Positions 1 to 8,118 of a stretch of 14,678 nucleotides of DNA are shown here, piece by piece (the stretch's first letter is position 1; every line of letters starts with the position of its first letter). The DNA is taken from positions 1-14,678 of the forward strand of contig CAAFFR010000096.1 of the NCBI GenBank assembly GCA_900762245.1, given 5' to 3'. Below the pieces are notes generated by a model, which was not told the DNA's origin, ran no database searches, and saw only the letters and a list, made by a program, of their open reading frames with translations. This DNA comes from an uncultured Oscillospiraceae bacterium. GTDB lineage: Bacteria; Bacillota_A; Clostridia; Oscillospirales; Oscillospiraceae. Both the position numbers and the translations under genes were made by a program.

Positions 1-59
1 AATATGAGTCATGCAAATCTTCAACAATTGAATTTCGTTATATTCTAACAGATTTGCTA

Positions 60-88
60 TTGTATTGTCTATCTTCTTACATTATAAT
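60..88 (+). promoter_or_regulatory. Sigma-A type promoter of the sugar isomerase gene
   Basis: A TTGTAT box (60-65) and a perfect TATAAT (83-88) are separated by 17 bp, about 40 bp upstream of the start codon at 129. Nothing else in 1-128 looks like a gene. The leader ends in a good ribosome site, AAGGAGA at 114-120. The assignment rests on consensus matching only. Confidence 0.7.
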
Positions 89-128
89 TAACAAGGAATA
101 ATAAAAATTTTGTAAGGAGAAATGCCCC

Positions 129-1019
129 ATGAAATTAGCAGTTTATACCGTCAGCCTGCCCGAATACGATCTGGCCGAATCCGTTGCCGTTCTGAAGGAA
201 ATGGGTTACGAAGGCGTTGAGTGGCGTGTTGACAAGACCACCGGCGAGTCCCCTCTGAAGGCTATGTTCGCCAACCTGCCCGCAGAGCAGCAGTTCGCTT
301 ACCGCTACTGGACCGACAATCACTCCACTCTGAATGTGGATTACATCTACAATGAGTGCCAGAAGGTTAAGGCTCTGTGCGATGAAGCAGGCCTCACCAT
401 CTGCAACCTGGCCACCACGCTGAAGGGCGCTCCCGAAGAGATGGAGAACACCATCGCCGCCGCTGCTGCCATCGGCTGCAAGACCGTCCGCGGCCCCATG
501 GCTTCCTACGATGCCAACCGTCCCTACTGGGAGCAGTTCAATGAGTACCGCGCTTACCTGAAGGAGTGCGAGCCTCTGCTGCGCAAGTATGGCGTCAAGT
601 TCCTGATCGAAACCCATCACGGCATGATGATCTCCTCCGCTTCCTCTGCTATGCGTGTTCTGGACGGCTTCGATCCCGAATACTTCGGTCTGATCTACGA
701 TCCCGGCAACATGGTCTACGAAGGCTATGAAAACTACGACATCGGCTTCCAGATGCTGGGTTCTTATCTGGCCCACGTCCATGTGAAGAACGCTGCCCTG
801 ACCCCCGCCGGTGAGGACGAGTTCGGCGCCACCAAGTACAACCAGACCTGGATGCCCATGAAGAAGGGTTCCGCCAACCTGGCTGCTCTCATTAAGGCTC
901 TGAAGAAGGTGGGCTACGACGGCTGGCTGTCCGTGGAAGACTTCTCCAATGAGAAGCCTACCCGCGAAAAGCTGGAAGAGAACATCGCCTACCTGAAGGA
1001 ACTGCTGGAAAAGGCTTAA
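129..1019 (+). CDS. Sugar phosphate isomerase/epimerase, TIM-barrel (AP endonuclease 2 fold)
   Basis: The 296-residue protein has the length and pattern of the xylose-isomerase-like TIM-barrel family (IolE, IolH and hydroxypyruvate isomerase relatives). Visible signatures are the first strand with MGYEGVEWR (25-33), the acidic strand end FLIETHH (158-164), the loop YDPGN (190-194), the HVHVKN strand (216-221), and GYDGWLSVEDF near the C-terminus. The residues matching the divalent-metal site of this family are E161, D191, one of H216/H218, and E270. There is no signal peptide, so it is cytoplasmic. The start at 129 is fixed by AAGGAGA 8-9 bp upstream; an ATG at 122 is out of frame. It has its own promoter and terminator and no same-strand neighbour, so context does not reveal the substrate. 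The fold call is firm; the exact reaction is unknown. Confidence 0.88.
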   Translation: MKLAVYTVSLPEYDLAESVAVLKEMGYEGVEWRVDKTTGESPLKAMFANLPAEQQFAYRYWTDNHSTLNVDYIYNECQKVKALCDEAGLTICNLATTLKGAPEEMENTIAAAAAIGCKTVRGPMASYDANRPYWEQFNEYRAYLKECEPLLRKYGVKFLIETHHGMMISSASSAMRVLDGFDPEYFGLIYDPGNMVYEGYENYDIGFQMLGSYLAHVHVKNAALTPAGEDEFGATKYNQTWMPMKKGSANLAALIKALKKVGYDGWLSVEDFSNEKPTREKLEENIAYLKELLEKA

Positions 1020-1033
1020 TTTCCATACATACC

Positions 1034-1066
1034 AAAAACGAGGCCGCCAAAAGCGGTCTCGTTTTT
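1034..1066. terminator. Bidirectional intrinsic terminator
   Basis: A 14-bp stem (1034-1047 with 1053-1066, one G-U pair) has a 5-nt loop and is flanked by A5 and T5. It lies 15 bp after the isomerase stop. Because it reads as a hairpin with a T-tract on both strands, it can also end leftward transcripts from the ABC exporter gene at 1255-3018. Confidence 0.85.
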
Positions 1067-1099
1067 ATCGTCATGGGCTGGATTTTATACTGATATTCA

Positions 1100-1136
1100 A
1101 TTAAAAACTTTAAGCCGAAGGGTTAAAGTTTTTAAT
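1100..1136. repeat. AT-rich perfect inverted repeat (hairpin 1 of a cluster)
   Basis: The 14-bp perfect arms 1100-1113 and 1123-1136 enclose a 9-nt loop, GCCGAAGGG. Two further C-G pairs around a GAA triloop are possible. On the minus strand the stem contains T5, but there is no clean T-tract after it. It lies in the 3' untranslated region of the ABC exporter transcript. Confidence 0.7.
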
Positions 1137-1158
1137 ATGAAGATAATAATGAGACGGG

Positions 1159-1248
1159 ATTTTATGATTTTCTAATCCGAAAATCATAAAATTGACAGCG
1201 CCGATAGGCAGTGTCTTTCAAATTGAACTTAAATAGTTCAATTTGAAA
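1159..1248. repeat. Cluster of three adjacent stem-loops downstream of the ABC exporter gene
   Basis: Three hairpins follow each other almost without spacing. The first is a 13-bp perfect stem (1159-1171 with 1180-1192). The second is a weaker stem with a GATA loop (1194-1197 with 1212-1215, plus GCC 1200-1202 with GGC 1207-1209). The third is a 14-bp perfect stem with loop TAAAT (1216-1229 with 1235-1248). The last lies 6 bp beyond the ABC exporter stop codon. None is followed by a T-tract, so they do not look like ordinary terminators. RNA-structure, mRNA-stability or mobile-repeat roles are all possible. Confidence 0.65.
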
Positions 1249-1254
1249 ACAGTA

Positions 1255-3018
1255 TTACTTCATAGCTTCCAGCGCCAGGGCGTTCTGGGTGGTATAGAGC
1301 TGGGAGTAGATGCCGCCGGTGCCCAGCAGTTCTTCATGGGTACCGCATTCAGTGATAACGCCGTCGGCAATGGAGACGATGCGGCTGGCATTGCGGATGG
1401 TGCTGAGGCGGTGGGCAATGATGAGAGTGGTGCGGCCTGCTGCCAGATTGTCGAAGGCGCGCTGGATCTTGGCCTCGGTAACGGAGTCCAGTGCGGAGGT
1501 AGCTTCGTCCAGAATCAGAATGGGCGGATTCTTCAGGAAGATCCGGGCAATGGCAACCCGCTGCTTCTGTCCGCCGGAGAGCAATGTGCCCCGTTCCCCA
1601 ACATAGGTGTTGAAGCCATCGGGCATAGCCAGGATATCGTCGTAGATCTCCGCCTTCTTTGCCGCGTCGATGACCTCCTCCATGGTAGCCTCGGGCTTGC
1701 CGTAGCGGATGTTCTCGAAAATGGTGTCCGCAAAAAGGAACACTTCCTGCTGGACGATGCCGATATTCTCGTGAATGCTCTTCTGGGTCACATCCCGGAT
1801 ATCCAGTCCGTCGATTTTAATAGAACCGGTGGACACATCGTAGAACCGGGGAATCAGCTGGCAGAGGGTGGTCTTGCCGCCGCCGGAGGGGCCGACGATG
1901 GCAATGGTCTCGCCGGGCTTGACGGTGACGGATACATCATGGAGCACATCCAGATCACCGTCGTAGGCAAACGACACATTTTCCACAGTAATTTCACCCC
2001 GGACGTTTTCCAGAACCTTGGCATCTTCTTTATCCTGAATGGCAGGCTCGGTGCGCATCACATCCACAAAGCGGTTCAGGCCTGCGAAACCGTTGGCAAA
2101 CAGTTCCGAGAAGCTACTTAGCTTTCGCATAGGGCTGACAAAGGAGGCAATGTACAGGTTGAAGGTGATGAGGTCCCGGTAGTCCATTTCACCCTGCATG
2201 ACGTAATAGCCGCCAAAGCCGATGATAATGACATTCAGGCTGCACAGGAAGAATTCGATAGAGCTGTGGAACATGCCCATAGCCTTGTGAAATTCCCGTT
2301 TGGAAGTCTTATACAGCTCATTGGCAGCATTGAAGCGGCGGCTTTCAGCGTCTTCATTGGCAAACGCCTTGGCGGTGCGAACGCCGCTCAGGCTGCTTTC
2401 AATCTCCTGATTGATATGGCCGGTCTTTTCCTTTGCCGCGGCGGAGGCATTGCGCATCCGCTTGCGCATGGCCATCACCACCACAAGGAAAACAGGAATG
2501 GTCAGGGCCACCACCACTGCCAGCTGCCATCGGATGGAAACCATCACCGCCAGTGCGCCGCAAATGGTCAGAACACTGGTCAGCAGGTCTTCCGGGCCAT
2601 GGTGGGCCAGTTCCGTCAGTTCAAAGAGGTCCGAGGTCAGACGGGCCATCAGCTTACCGGTGCGGTTCCGGTCGTAAAAATCAAAACTCAGTGCCTGCAT
2701 ATGGGCGAACAGGTCCTTACGGATATCGGCCTCCACCCGAATGCCGAAGGTGTGGCCGTAGTAGGCTACAATATAATTTAAGAAGGACCGCAGCACATAG
2801 CTGCACACCACGGCAGCCATGATGACAAAGAAGGTGCGGTACATCTGATTTGGCAGCATCTCGTACAGTGCATTTCTCGTCACCAGAGGGAACATCAGGT
2901 CAATAGCCGCAATGCCTACAGCGCAGGCAACGTCAATGGCGAAAAGCTTTTTGTGGTTCTTGAAGTAACTTAAAAAAATCGACAAGGGGGATTTGGTCTG
3001 AAAATCCTTTGTGGTCAT
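1255..3018 (-). CDS. ABC exporter half-transporter (fused membrane and ATPase domains)
   Basis: The 587-residue protein is an ABC type-I exporter of the MsbA/multidrug-lipid class and should work as a homodimer in the cytoplasmic membrane. An N-terminal six-helix domain (about 20-300) includes the coupling segment SFDFYDRNRTGKL (111-123). The ATPase domain carries Walker A GPSGGGKTT (376-384), a Q-loop near VQQEVFLF, signature LLSGGQKQR (479-487), Walker B ILILDEA (500-506) and H-loop H536. All catalytic motifs are intact. The frame is open up to 3195, but the start at 3018 is preferred: it has GGAGGG 8-10 bp upstream, begins just before the membrane domain, and lies downstream of a good promoter (3044-3071). 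The extra 59 residues would overlap that promoter. There is no partner subunit gene nearby. The substrate cannot be read from the sequence. Confidence 0.92.
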   Translation of the reverse strand: MTTKDFQTKSPLSIFLSYFKNHKKLFAIDVACAVGIAAIDLMFPLVTRNALYEMLPNQMYRTFFVIMAAVVCSYVLRSFLNYIVAYYGHTFGIRVEADIRKDLFAHMQALSFDFYDRNRTGKLMARLTSDLFELTELAHHGPEDLLTSVLTICGALAVMVSIRWQLAVVVALTIPVFLVVVMAMRKRMRNASAAAKEKTGHINQEIESSLSGVRTAKAFANEDAESRRFNAANELYKTSKREFHKAMGMFHSSIEFFLCSLNVIIIGFGGYYVMQGEMDYRDLITFNLYIASFVSPMRKLSSFSELFANGFAGLNRFVDVMRTEPAIQDKEDAKVLENVRGEITVENVSFAYDGDLDVLHDVSVTVKPGETIAIVGPSGGGKTTLCQLIPRFYDVSTGSIKIDGLDIRDVTQKSIHENIGIVQQEVFLFADTIFENIRYGKPEATMEEVIDAAKKAEIYDDILAMPDGFNTYVGERGTLLSGGQKQRVAIARIFLKNPPILILDEATSALDSVTEAKIQRAFDNLAAGRTTLIIAHRLSTIRNASRIVSIADGVITECGTHEELLGTGGIYSQLYTTQNALALEAMK

Positions 3019-3043
3019 AATACACCCTCCATTTCCTGAGAAT

Positions 3044-3071
3044 ATTATACTATATTTTGTCAAGGATACAA
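3044..3071 (-). promoter_or_regulatory. Promoter of the ABC exporter gene
   Basis: Read on the minus strand, TTGTAT (3066-3071) is followed by 16 bp and a perfect TATAAT (3044-3049), about 26 bp from the start codon at 3018. A TTGACA is also present at 3058-3063, but it is only 8 bp from the -10 box and so cannot be the partner -35. The -35 hexamer is the same as that of the isomerase promoter at 60-88. Confidence 0.7.
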
Positions 3072-3119
3072 TTCCCAGTCTTCCGAAAATGCGTAATTTA
3101 TGATATGATACAAGAAACT

Positions 3120-3147
3120 GTAGGGCGGGATCATGCCCCCGCCCTAC
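3120..3147. repeat. GC-rich palindromic repeat (REP-like hairpin) in the rluA leader
   Basis: The perfect 10-bp arms GTAGGGCGGG (3120-3129) and CCCGCCCTAC (3138-3147) enclose an 8-nt loop. The base composition differs sharply from the AT-rich surroundings. From memory, GTAGGGCGGG-type palindromes are dispersed intergenic repeats in many clostridial genomes. It ends 10 bp before the Shine-Dalgarno sequence of the pseudouridine synthase and would fold in its mRNA leader. Confidence 0.7.
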
Positions 3148-3168
3148 GAATTTTATCAGGAGTATATT

Positions 3169-3756
3169 ATGGAAATTCTCTATTCCGACAAACATATTGC
3201 TGTCTGCGTCAAGCCTGTGGGGCTGGATTCAGAAATGGAAGTTCCCGCTGCATTGAAGGAAGTCTTGGGCGGTGAAATTTTCCCCATTCACCGGCTGGAT
3301 AAAAATGTGGGCGGTGTCATGGTCTTCGCCCGAACAAAGCAATCTGCCGCTTCCCTGTCCAAGGCTGTACAGGAGGGCACCATGGTCAAGGAATATGTGG
3401 CCATGGTTCATGGAACGCCCCCGGAAAAAGGGGACTGGGAGGACCTCCTCTGGAAAGACAGCAAGAAGAATAAGGTTTTCGCCGTCAAGCGCCAGCGTGC
3501 CGGAGTAAAAAAAGCCCGGCTGGAATTTACCCGTCTGTCTGCGGGAGAAACCAGCCTCGTTCATGTGCGGCTCCATACCGGACGGAGCCATCAGATCCGG
3601 GTGCAATTCTCCTCCCGGGGCTTCCCCCTGGTGGGCGACCACAAGTACGGCTCCCGGGATGAACGGAAAGAGCCTATGCTGTTCTCCTGCCGCATCACCT
3701 TCCCCTGCCATGGCGAAACCAGGGTATTTGAAAAATTCCCGGACTGGGCAAACTAA
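3169..3756 (+). CDS. RluA-family pseudouridine synthase without S4 domain
   Basis: The 195-residue protein is a compact RluA-type enzyme converting specific uridines to pseudouridine in rRNA or tRNA. The catalytic motif HRLDKNVGGVMVFART spans 41-56 with D44 as the nucleophile. The usual T-S after RLDK is replaced by N-V-G. The second conserved block, LHTGRSHQIRVQ, spans 135-146, followed by FPLVGDHKYG (152-161). No S4 RNA-binding domain precedes the catalytic domain. An in-frame ATG at 3133 lies in the loop of a palindromic repeat and lacks a ribosome site. The ATG at 3169 has AGGAG 6 bp upstream and starts the family's typical strand, so it is chosen. The modified uridine is unknown. The gene is divergent from the ABC exporter and convergent with the MATE gene. 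Confidence 0.9.
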   Translation: MEILYSDKHIAVCVKPVGLDSEMEVPAALKEVLGGEIFPIHRLDKNVGGVMVFARTKQSAASLSKAVQEGTMVKEYVAMVHGTPPEKGDWEDLLWKDSKKNKVFAVKRQRAGVKKARLEFTRLSAGETSLVHVRLHTGRSHQIRVQFSSRGFPLVGDHKYGSRDERKEPMLFSCRITFPCHGETRVFEKFPDWAN

Positions 3757-3787
3757 AACGCGGAGTGTCACACTCCGCGTTTTAGTT
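3751..3787. terminator. Shared bidirectional terminator between convergent rluA-like and MATE genes
   Basis: The perfect 18-bp arms 3751-3768 and 3770-3787 surround a single base. They have a GC core (CGCGGAGTGT) and A4/T4 edges on both sides, so the hairpin works on either strand. The stop codon of the pseudouridine synthase (3754-3756) lies inside the left arm. The MATE stop codon begins 3 bp after the right arm. Confidence 0.9.
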
Positions 3788-3789
3788 CA

Positions 3790-5133
3790 TCAGTCAGGCT
3801 GATATTTTGTTTTCCAGGTTCCCTTCACAGTTCTGGGGACGAAGAAGGCTGTCCGGCAGACCCAGTCGGTGATCATGGCGATCCAGACGCCCAAGGCACC
3901 CAAGCCAAAATGAACACACAGCAGCCAGGAGCCGAAGATGCGGCAGACCAGCATAGAGCCGATGCCCACCCACATGGTAAATTTCACATCATTGGCAGCC
4001 CGCAGGGCATTGGGCAGAACAAAGGACACAGGCCAGAATACAATACCCATGGCGGCATGGAGCGTAGACAGCTGCATGGCAAGCTGCCGGGTCTCTTCCG
4101 ACAGGGCTCCGTAAAGTCCTACCAGAGGAGAAATAAAGATCAGGATCAGCACATTGGACGCACCCTGGATCAGGTAGGTCCAGCGCATCAGTTTCTTTAT
4201 ATAATATACCGCCTGATCCGTGTCCTGGGCGCCGACGCACTGGCCCACCACAGTTACCATGGCAAGGCCCATGGCCTGTCCCATAATGATGCCAACCCGG
4301 TCAATGTTGCCCGCTACAGCGTTGGCAGAAACCTGATAAGTACCAAACAACGTAATCATACTGGCCACGATCAGGCGTCCCAGGGAGAAGAAGCAGTTTT
4401 CGCAGGCAGAGGGCACGCCGATGCGCAGAATACTGCCCATCATCTTTTTGTCAATGGTAGTCAGACCTTCCCGGGTCAGGCTCAGTTCCTGATCGGGCTT
4501 TGCCACCAGAATCATCATATAAATACCGGCTGCGGCGCGGGAAACCAGCGTAGGCACCGCCACGCCGTAAACGTCCCACTTCAGCACAAAGATACAGAAG
4601 GCATTGCCCGCCACATTGATGACATTCATCAGCATACTGACCTTCATGGACACCTTGCTGTTGCCCACGCTGCGGTAAATGGCTGCACCGGCATTATACA
4701 GCGCGATAAAGGGGAAGGACAGGGCTGTGATCTGCAAATACTTCAGACCTGCTGCCTTCACATCGGCTTCAATGGCACCGAAGCACAGCATCAGCAGTTC
4801 TTCATCGAAGATCAGACAGGGCACCATGGTGAGGACACCCAGTCCAACTGCCATCAGCACCAGCTGACCGGCACTTTTCCGGGCTTTCTCCCAATTCCGG
4901 GCACCCAGGAACTGACTGGTGACCACCGCACCGCCGGTGGCCAGCGCCGCGAACAGCACCAGGATCACCGCGTTGATCATATCCACCAGGGAAACACCGG
5001 AAATGGCAGCCTCACCGACAGAGGATACCATCACGCCGTCCGCCATGCCTACGAGAATGGTAAGGCCCTGTTCGATCACCAGGGGGATGATGAGTTCTAT
5101 CAGACTTCTGTTGGAAAACAGACGGTTCTCCAT
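3790..5133 (-). CDS. MATE family multidrug/Na+ (or H+) antiporter
   Basis: The 447-residue, strongly hydrophobic protein fits the roughly 450-residue, 12-helix MATE efflux family. The two-lobe pattern is visible: an N-terminal RSLIELIIPLVIEQ segment with DGVMVSSVGEAAISGVSLV (32-50), then GGAVVTSQFLGARNWEKA (67-84) in the first lobe and the related VGQCVGAQDTDQA stretch in the second. Such proteins expel cationic drugs or metabolites across the cytoplasmic membrane; the substrate here is not identifiable. The start at 5133 has AAGAAGG 7 bp upstream. It lies downstream of clpB on the same strand but is separated by the clpB terminator (5393-5423), has its own promoter (5328-5356), and has a MITE-like element in its leader. 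It converges with the pseudouridine synthase gene. Confidence 0.92.
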   Translation of the reverse strand: MENRLFSNRSLIELIIPLVIEQGLTILVGMADGVMVSSVGEAAISGVSLVDMINAVILVLFAALATGGAVVTSQFLGARNWEKARKSAGQLVLMAVGLGVLTMVPCLIFDEELLMLCFGAIEADVKAAGLKYLQITALSFPFIALYNAGAAIYRSVGNSKVSMKVSMLMNVINVAGNAFCIFVLKWDVYGVAVPTLVSRAAAGIYMMILVAKPDQELSLTREGLTTIDKKMMGSILRIGVPSACENCFFSLGRLIVASMITLFGTYQVSANAVAGNIDRVGIIMGQAMGLAMVTVVGQCVGAQDTDQAVYYIKKLMRWTYLIQGASNVLILIFISPLVGLYGALSEETRQLAMQLSTLHAAMGIVFWPVSFVLPNALRAANDVKFTMWVGIGSMLVCRIFGSWLLCVHFGLGALGVWIAMITDWVCRTAFFVPRTVKGTWKTKYQPD

Positions 5134-5152
5134 ATTTGCACCTTCTTCGTAT

Positions 5153-5318
5153 TAGGGAAGCACTGATTAAATCGGCAAGCGCGGTCAGTGAGAGATTTTG
5201 TCTCAAATTGAAGTTCGGAAATCGCAGGAATACTGGATGTATTTCAAGATTTCAGAACTGAAAAGTTGGGGCAAAAGATCCGCTGTCCGCCGCAGACGAT
5301 TTATTCAGCGTTTCCTTA
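5153..5318. mobile_element. Putative 166-bp MITE in the MATE leader
   Basis: The imperfect terminal inverted repeats 5153-5176 and 5295-5318 match at 19 of 24 positions by eye. Subterminal inverted repeats CACTGA (5161-5166) with TCAGTG (5185-5190) and GAGA (5192-5195) with TCTC (5201-5204) add structure. A TTA at each edge could be part of the arms or a target duplication. It encodes no convincing protein. The size and ends fit a non-autonomous, transposase-dependent element. I do not recognise the parent family. It lies just downstream of the predicted MATE transcription start and would be transcribed as leader RNA. Confidence 0.55.
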
Positions 5319-5327
5319 GATATATTA

Positions 5328-5356
5328 AGTATAGCACGCAGAAAAACTGTTTGCAA
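5328..5356 (-). promoter_or_regulatory. Promoter of the MATE gene
   Basis: On the minus strand, TTGCAA (5351-5356), 17 bp, then TATACT (5328-5333). Transcription should begin near 5320, almost exactly at the right edge of the MITE-like element, and run through it to the MATE start at 5133. The leader would be about 190 nt. The promoter lies beyond the clpB terminator, so MATE need not depend on clpB transcription. Confidence 0.65.
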
Positions 5357-5392
5357 GCGACAGTATATGCGTATGTGCAGTTCCGTTCACGC

Positions 5393-5423
5393 AAAAAGGG
5401 CACCCCATTTCCAGGGTGCCCTT
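5393..5423 (-). terminator. Intrinsic terminator of clpB
   Basis: Read on the minus strand, AAGGGCACCC and GGGTGCCCTT (arms at 5414-5423 and 5396-5405) enclose an 8-nt loop, and a run of five T (5393-5397) overlaps the end of the stem. It begins 13 bp after the clpB stop codon. Confidence 0.85.
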
Positions 5424-5436
5424 CTTTATTACAATA

Positions 5437-8028
5437 TCATACGAAATACAGTTCCCCATCCCGTACATCTACGGTGACAGTCTGTCCCGGCAGGACTTCG
5501 CCTCTCAGCAGGCGTTTCGACAGCATGGTCTCCACCGTATGCTGCACATACCGGCGCAGAGGTCGGGCACCGTACTGGGAATCGTAGGCAGCATCCACAA
5601 TTGCCAGCTTGGCTGCTTCCGTCAGCTCCACTTTGATCTGCTGATTGTCCAGCCGACGGTTCAGCTGTGCAATCTGCAGGTCGATGATCTTTGTGACATT
5701 GTCCTTGGTCAGCGGCTTGTAGAATACGATCTCATCCAGCCGGTTTAAAAACTCCGGACGGAAGGAGCGGCGAAGCAGGCTCTGCACCTGTGCCTTGGCA
5801 GCCTCGTCGATGGTACCATCAGAATTGATGCCGTTTAACAGGAATTCAGAACCCAGATTGGAGGTAAGGATCAGGATGGTATTTTTGAAGTCCACAGTAC
5901 GGCCCTGGGAATCGGTAATACGACCATCATCCAGCACCTGCAGCAGAACGTTGAACACATCCGGATGGGCTTTTTCCACCTCGTCGAAAAGCACAACGGA
6001 GTAGGGCTTCCGACGGACGGCCTCCGTAAGCTGGCCGCCTTCCTCATAGCCCACATAGCCGGGAGGCGCACCGATGAGACGGGAGACGGAGAATTTTTCC
6101 ATATATTCGGACATATCAATGCGGACCAGATTGGCTTCATCATCAAACAGTGCCTGGGCCAGGGTCTTGGCCAGCTCCGTCTTGCCCACGCCGGTGGGAC
6201 CCAGGAACAGGAAGGAGCCGATGGGCCGGTTGGGATCCTGAATGCCGGCACGGCTGCGCTGAATGGCTTCGGCCACAGCGGTGACTGCTTCCTCCTGGCC
6301 CACCACCCGCTTGTGGAGGGTCTCATCCAGGGCCAGCAGCTTTTCCCGTTCACCCTGCACCAGCCGGGATACGGGAATACCCGTCCAACGTTCCACGATC
6401 CGGGCGATCTCCTCATCCGTGACCCGATCTCGCAAAATATTGCTTTCCTTTGCAGACTGGGCCCGACGTTCTGCTTCCTCCAGCTGCCGCTTTGCTTCCG
6501 GCAGACGGCCGTATTTCAGTTCCGCTGCCTTTTCCAGATCATAGCTCTGCTCTGCAGCTTCGATCTGGCGGTTCAGATCCTCCACAGACTCCCGCAGCTG
6601 CTGAATCTGTCCAATGGCGTTCTTCTCATTTTCCCACTGGGCCTTTCTGGCATTGAAGGTATCCCGTTCTTCTGCCAGCTCCTTGCGCAGCTCAGACAGA
6701 CGGGCCTTGGACAGTTCGTCCTCTTCCTTCTTCAGGGCTGCTTCCTCAATCTCCATCTGGATAATCTTCCGGGAAACCGCATCCAGCTCTGTGGGCATGG
6801 AGTCCATTTCCGTCCGGATCTGGGCGCAGGCCTCGTCCACCAGGTCGATGGCCTTGTCCGGCAGGAACCGGTCAGTGATGTATCGGTGGGACAGGGTTGC
6901 CGCTGCGATGATGGCAGAGTCGGCGATCTTGACACCGTGGAATACTTCGTACCGTTCCTTCAGACCACGAAGGATAGCAATGGTGTCCTCCACGGTCGGT
7001 TCATTCACCAGTACCGGCTGGAACCGACGTTCCAGAGCGGCATCCTTCTCAATATACTGCCGGTATTCGTCCAGGGTGGTAGCACCAATACAGTGCAGCT
7101 CACCTCTTGCCAGCATAGGCTTCAGCAGATTGCCTGCATCCATGCTTCCCTCAGTCTTGCCGGCACCCACAATGGTGTGCAGTTCATCGATAAACAGGAT
7201 GATCTGACCATTGGATTCCTTCACTTCTGTCAGAACGGCCTTCAGACGTTCCTCAAATTCCCCGCGGTACTTGGCACCGGCAATCAGAGCACCCATATCC
7301 AGCGAGAAAATCGTCTTATCCTGGAGAGATTTGGGAACATCCTTCTTTACAATCCGCTGGGCAAGACCCTCGGCAATGGCAGTTTTGCCTACGCCGGGCT
7401 CACCGATGAGAACGGGGTTGTTCTTGGTTTTCCGGGAAAGAATCCGGATCACATTGCGGATTTCCTCATCCCGGCCGATAACCGGGTCCATTTTCTGATC
7501 CCGGGCCCGCTTTACAAGATCGGTGCCGTATTTTTCCAAAGCGTCGTAGGTTCCCTCGGGATTGTCAGAGGTGACTCGCTGATTGCCCCGGACATCCTGG
7601 AGGGCCTTCAGCATCTGTTCTTTTGTGATCCGATAGGTTTCAAACAAATTTTTCACACCGCCCCGGGCTGCTTCCAGCAGGCCCAGCAGCAGATGCTCCA
7701 CGGATACAAATTCGTCCTTCATGGCAGCGGCCTGTTGCTCTGCAGCAGTCATAGCTGCATCTGCATCGGCGCTGATATAAAACCGGTCAGCCTCCCGACT
7801 GCCTCTGACAGAGGGAATTTTCCGCAGCTCTGCCTTAGCTGCTGCCTCCAGACTCTCTACCGTGACTTCCATTCTGCGAAACAGCTGGGGTGCCAAACCG
7901 CCCTCCTGCTGCAGCAGTGCCAGAAGCAGATGCACCTGCTCCAGCTGCTGATGGCCGTTCTGAACAGCCAGTTCCCTTGCACTCTGGACAGCTTCCAGAG
8001 ACTTCTGCGTATAGTTGTTTAAATTCAT
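5437..8028 (-). CDS. clpB: ATP-dependent disaggregase ClpB (Hsp100)
   Basis: The 863-residue protein is full length for ClpB, the cytoplasmic hexameric AAA+ machine that threads aggregated proteins for refolding with DnaK. The two-repeat Clp N-domain covers about 1-150. The first ATPase domain has Walker A GEPGVGKT (209-216) and Walker B ILFIDEL (277-283). A charged coiled-coil middle domain (about 405-530) distinguishes ClpB from ClpC and ClpA. The second ATPase domain has Walker A GPTGVGKT (610-617), Walker B VVLFDEV (678-684) and the pore loop [13 protein letters not shown] (653-665). All motifs are intact. The start at 8028 has AGGAGG about 8-14 bp upstream. It is transcribed alone from a sigma-A promoter with a perfect CIRCE operator, so control by HrcA and heat induction are expected. 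An intrinsic terminator follows. Confidence 0.97.
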   Translation of the reverse strand: MNLNNYTQKSLEAVQSARELAVQNGHQQLEQVHLLLALLQQEGGLAPQLFRRMEVTVESLEAAAKAELRKIPSVRGSREADRFYISADADAAMTAAEQQAAAMKDEFVSVEHLLLGLLEAARGGVKNLFETYRITKEQMLKALQDVRGNQRVTSDNPEGTYDALEKYGTDLVKRARDQKMDPVIGRDEEIRNVIRILSRKTKNNPVLIGEPGVGKTAIAEGLAQRIVKKDVPKSLQDKTIFSLDMGALIAGAKYRGEFEERLKAVLTEVKESNGQIILFIDELHTIVGAGKTEGSMDAGNLLKPMLARGELHCIGATTLDEYRQYIEKDAALERRFQPVLVNEPTVEDTIAILRGLKERYEVFHGVKIADSAIIAAATLSHRYITDRFLPDKAIDLVDEACAQIRTEMDSMPTELDAVSRKIIQMEIEEAALKKEEDELSKARLSELRKELAEERDTFNARKAQWENEKNAIGQIQQLRESVEDLNRQIEAAEQSYDLEKAAELKYGRLPEAKRQLEEAERRAQSAKESNILRDRVTDEEIARIVERWTGIPVSRLVQGEREKLLALDETLHKRVVGQEEAVTAVAEAIQRSRAGIQDPNRPIGSFLFLGPTGVGKTELAKTLAQALFDDEANLVRIDMSEYMEKFSVSRLIGAPPGYVGYEEGGQLTEAVRRKPYSVVLFDEVEKAHPDVFNVLLQVLDDGRITDSQGRTVDFKNTILILTSNLGSEFLLNGINSDGTIDEAAKAQVQSLLRRSFRPEFLNRLDEIVFYKPLTKDNVTKIIDLQIAQLNRRLDNQQIKVELTEAAKLAIVDAAYDSQYGARPLRRYVQHTVETMLSKRLLRGEVLPGQTVTVDVRDGELYFV

Positions 8029-8049
8029 AGAGCTATCCTCCTTTTGATT

Positions 8050-8076
8050 TTAGCACTCCGATATTGAGAGTGCTAA
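8050..8076. promoter_or_regulatory. CIRCE operator (HrcA binding site) in the clpB leader
   Basis: TTAGCACTC (8050-8058), a 9-bp spacer, and GAGTGCTAA (8068-8076) give a perfect CIRCE inverted repeat. CIRCE is the known site of the heat-shock repressor HrcA. It lies between the -10 box and the clpB ribosome site, just downstream of the predicted transcription start, so bound HrcA would block transcription of clpB. Confidence 0.97.
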
Positions 8077-8090
8077 TTCTGTTTGATTTC

Positions 8091-8118
8091 ACTATAGCGC
8101 ATTTTCTGCAAAAGTCAA
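8091..8118 (-). promoter_or_regulatory. Sigma-A promoter of clpB
   Basis: On the minus strand, TTGACT (8113-8118), 16 bp, then TATAGT (8091-8096), about 15 bp upstream of the CIRCE operator and 63 bp from the start codon. No CtsR-type direct heptad repeat was noticed beside it. Confidence 0.85.

Noticed and set aside
1100..1248. CRISPR-like array
   Set aside because: The inverted repeats differ in sequence from each other and there are no direct repeats with spacers.
3081..3109. Promoter for the pseudouridine synthase gene (TATGAT at 3099-3104 or 3104-3109)
   Set aside because: The -10-like boxes lack an acceptable -35; a promoter must exist somewhere here, but I cannot place it with confidence.
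3019..3195. 59-residue N-terminal extension of the ABC exporter
   Set aside because: It overlaps the predicted promoter and the neighbouring palindrome and has no family similarity; the ATG at 3018 has a strong ribosome site.
3910..5166. Open frame of 418 codons antisense to the MATE gene
   Set aside because: It is His/Gln-rich with no hydrophobic core or domain, and is a mirror of a membrane protein's codon pattern.
5965..8022. Open frame of 685 codons antisense to clpB
   Set aside because: It overlaps an intact, well-conserved clpB completely and its translation resembles no protein family.
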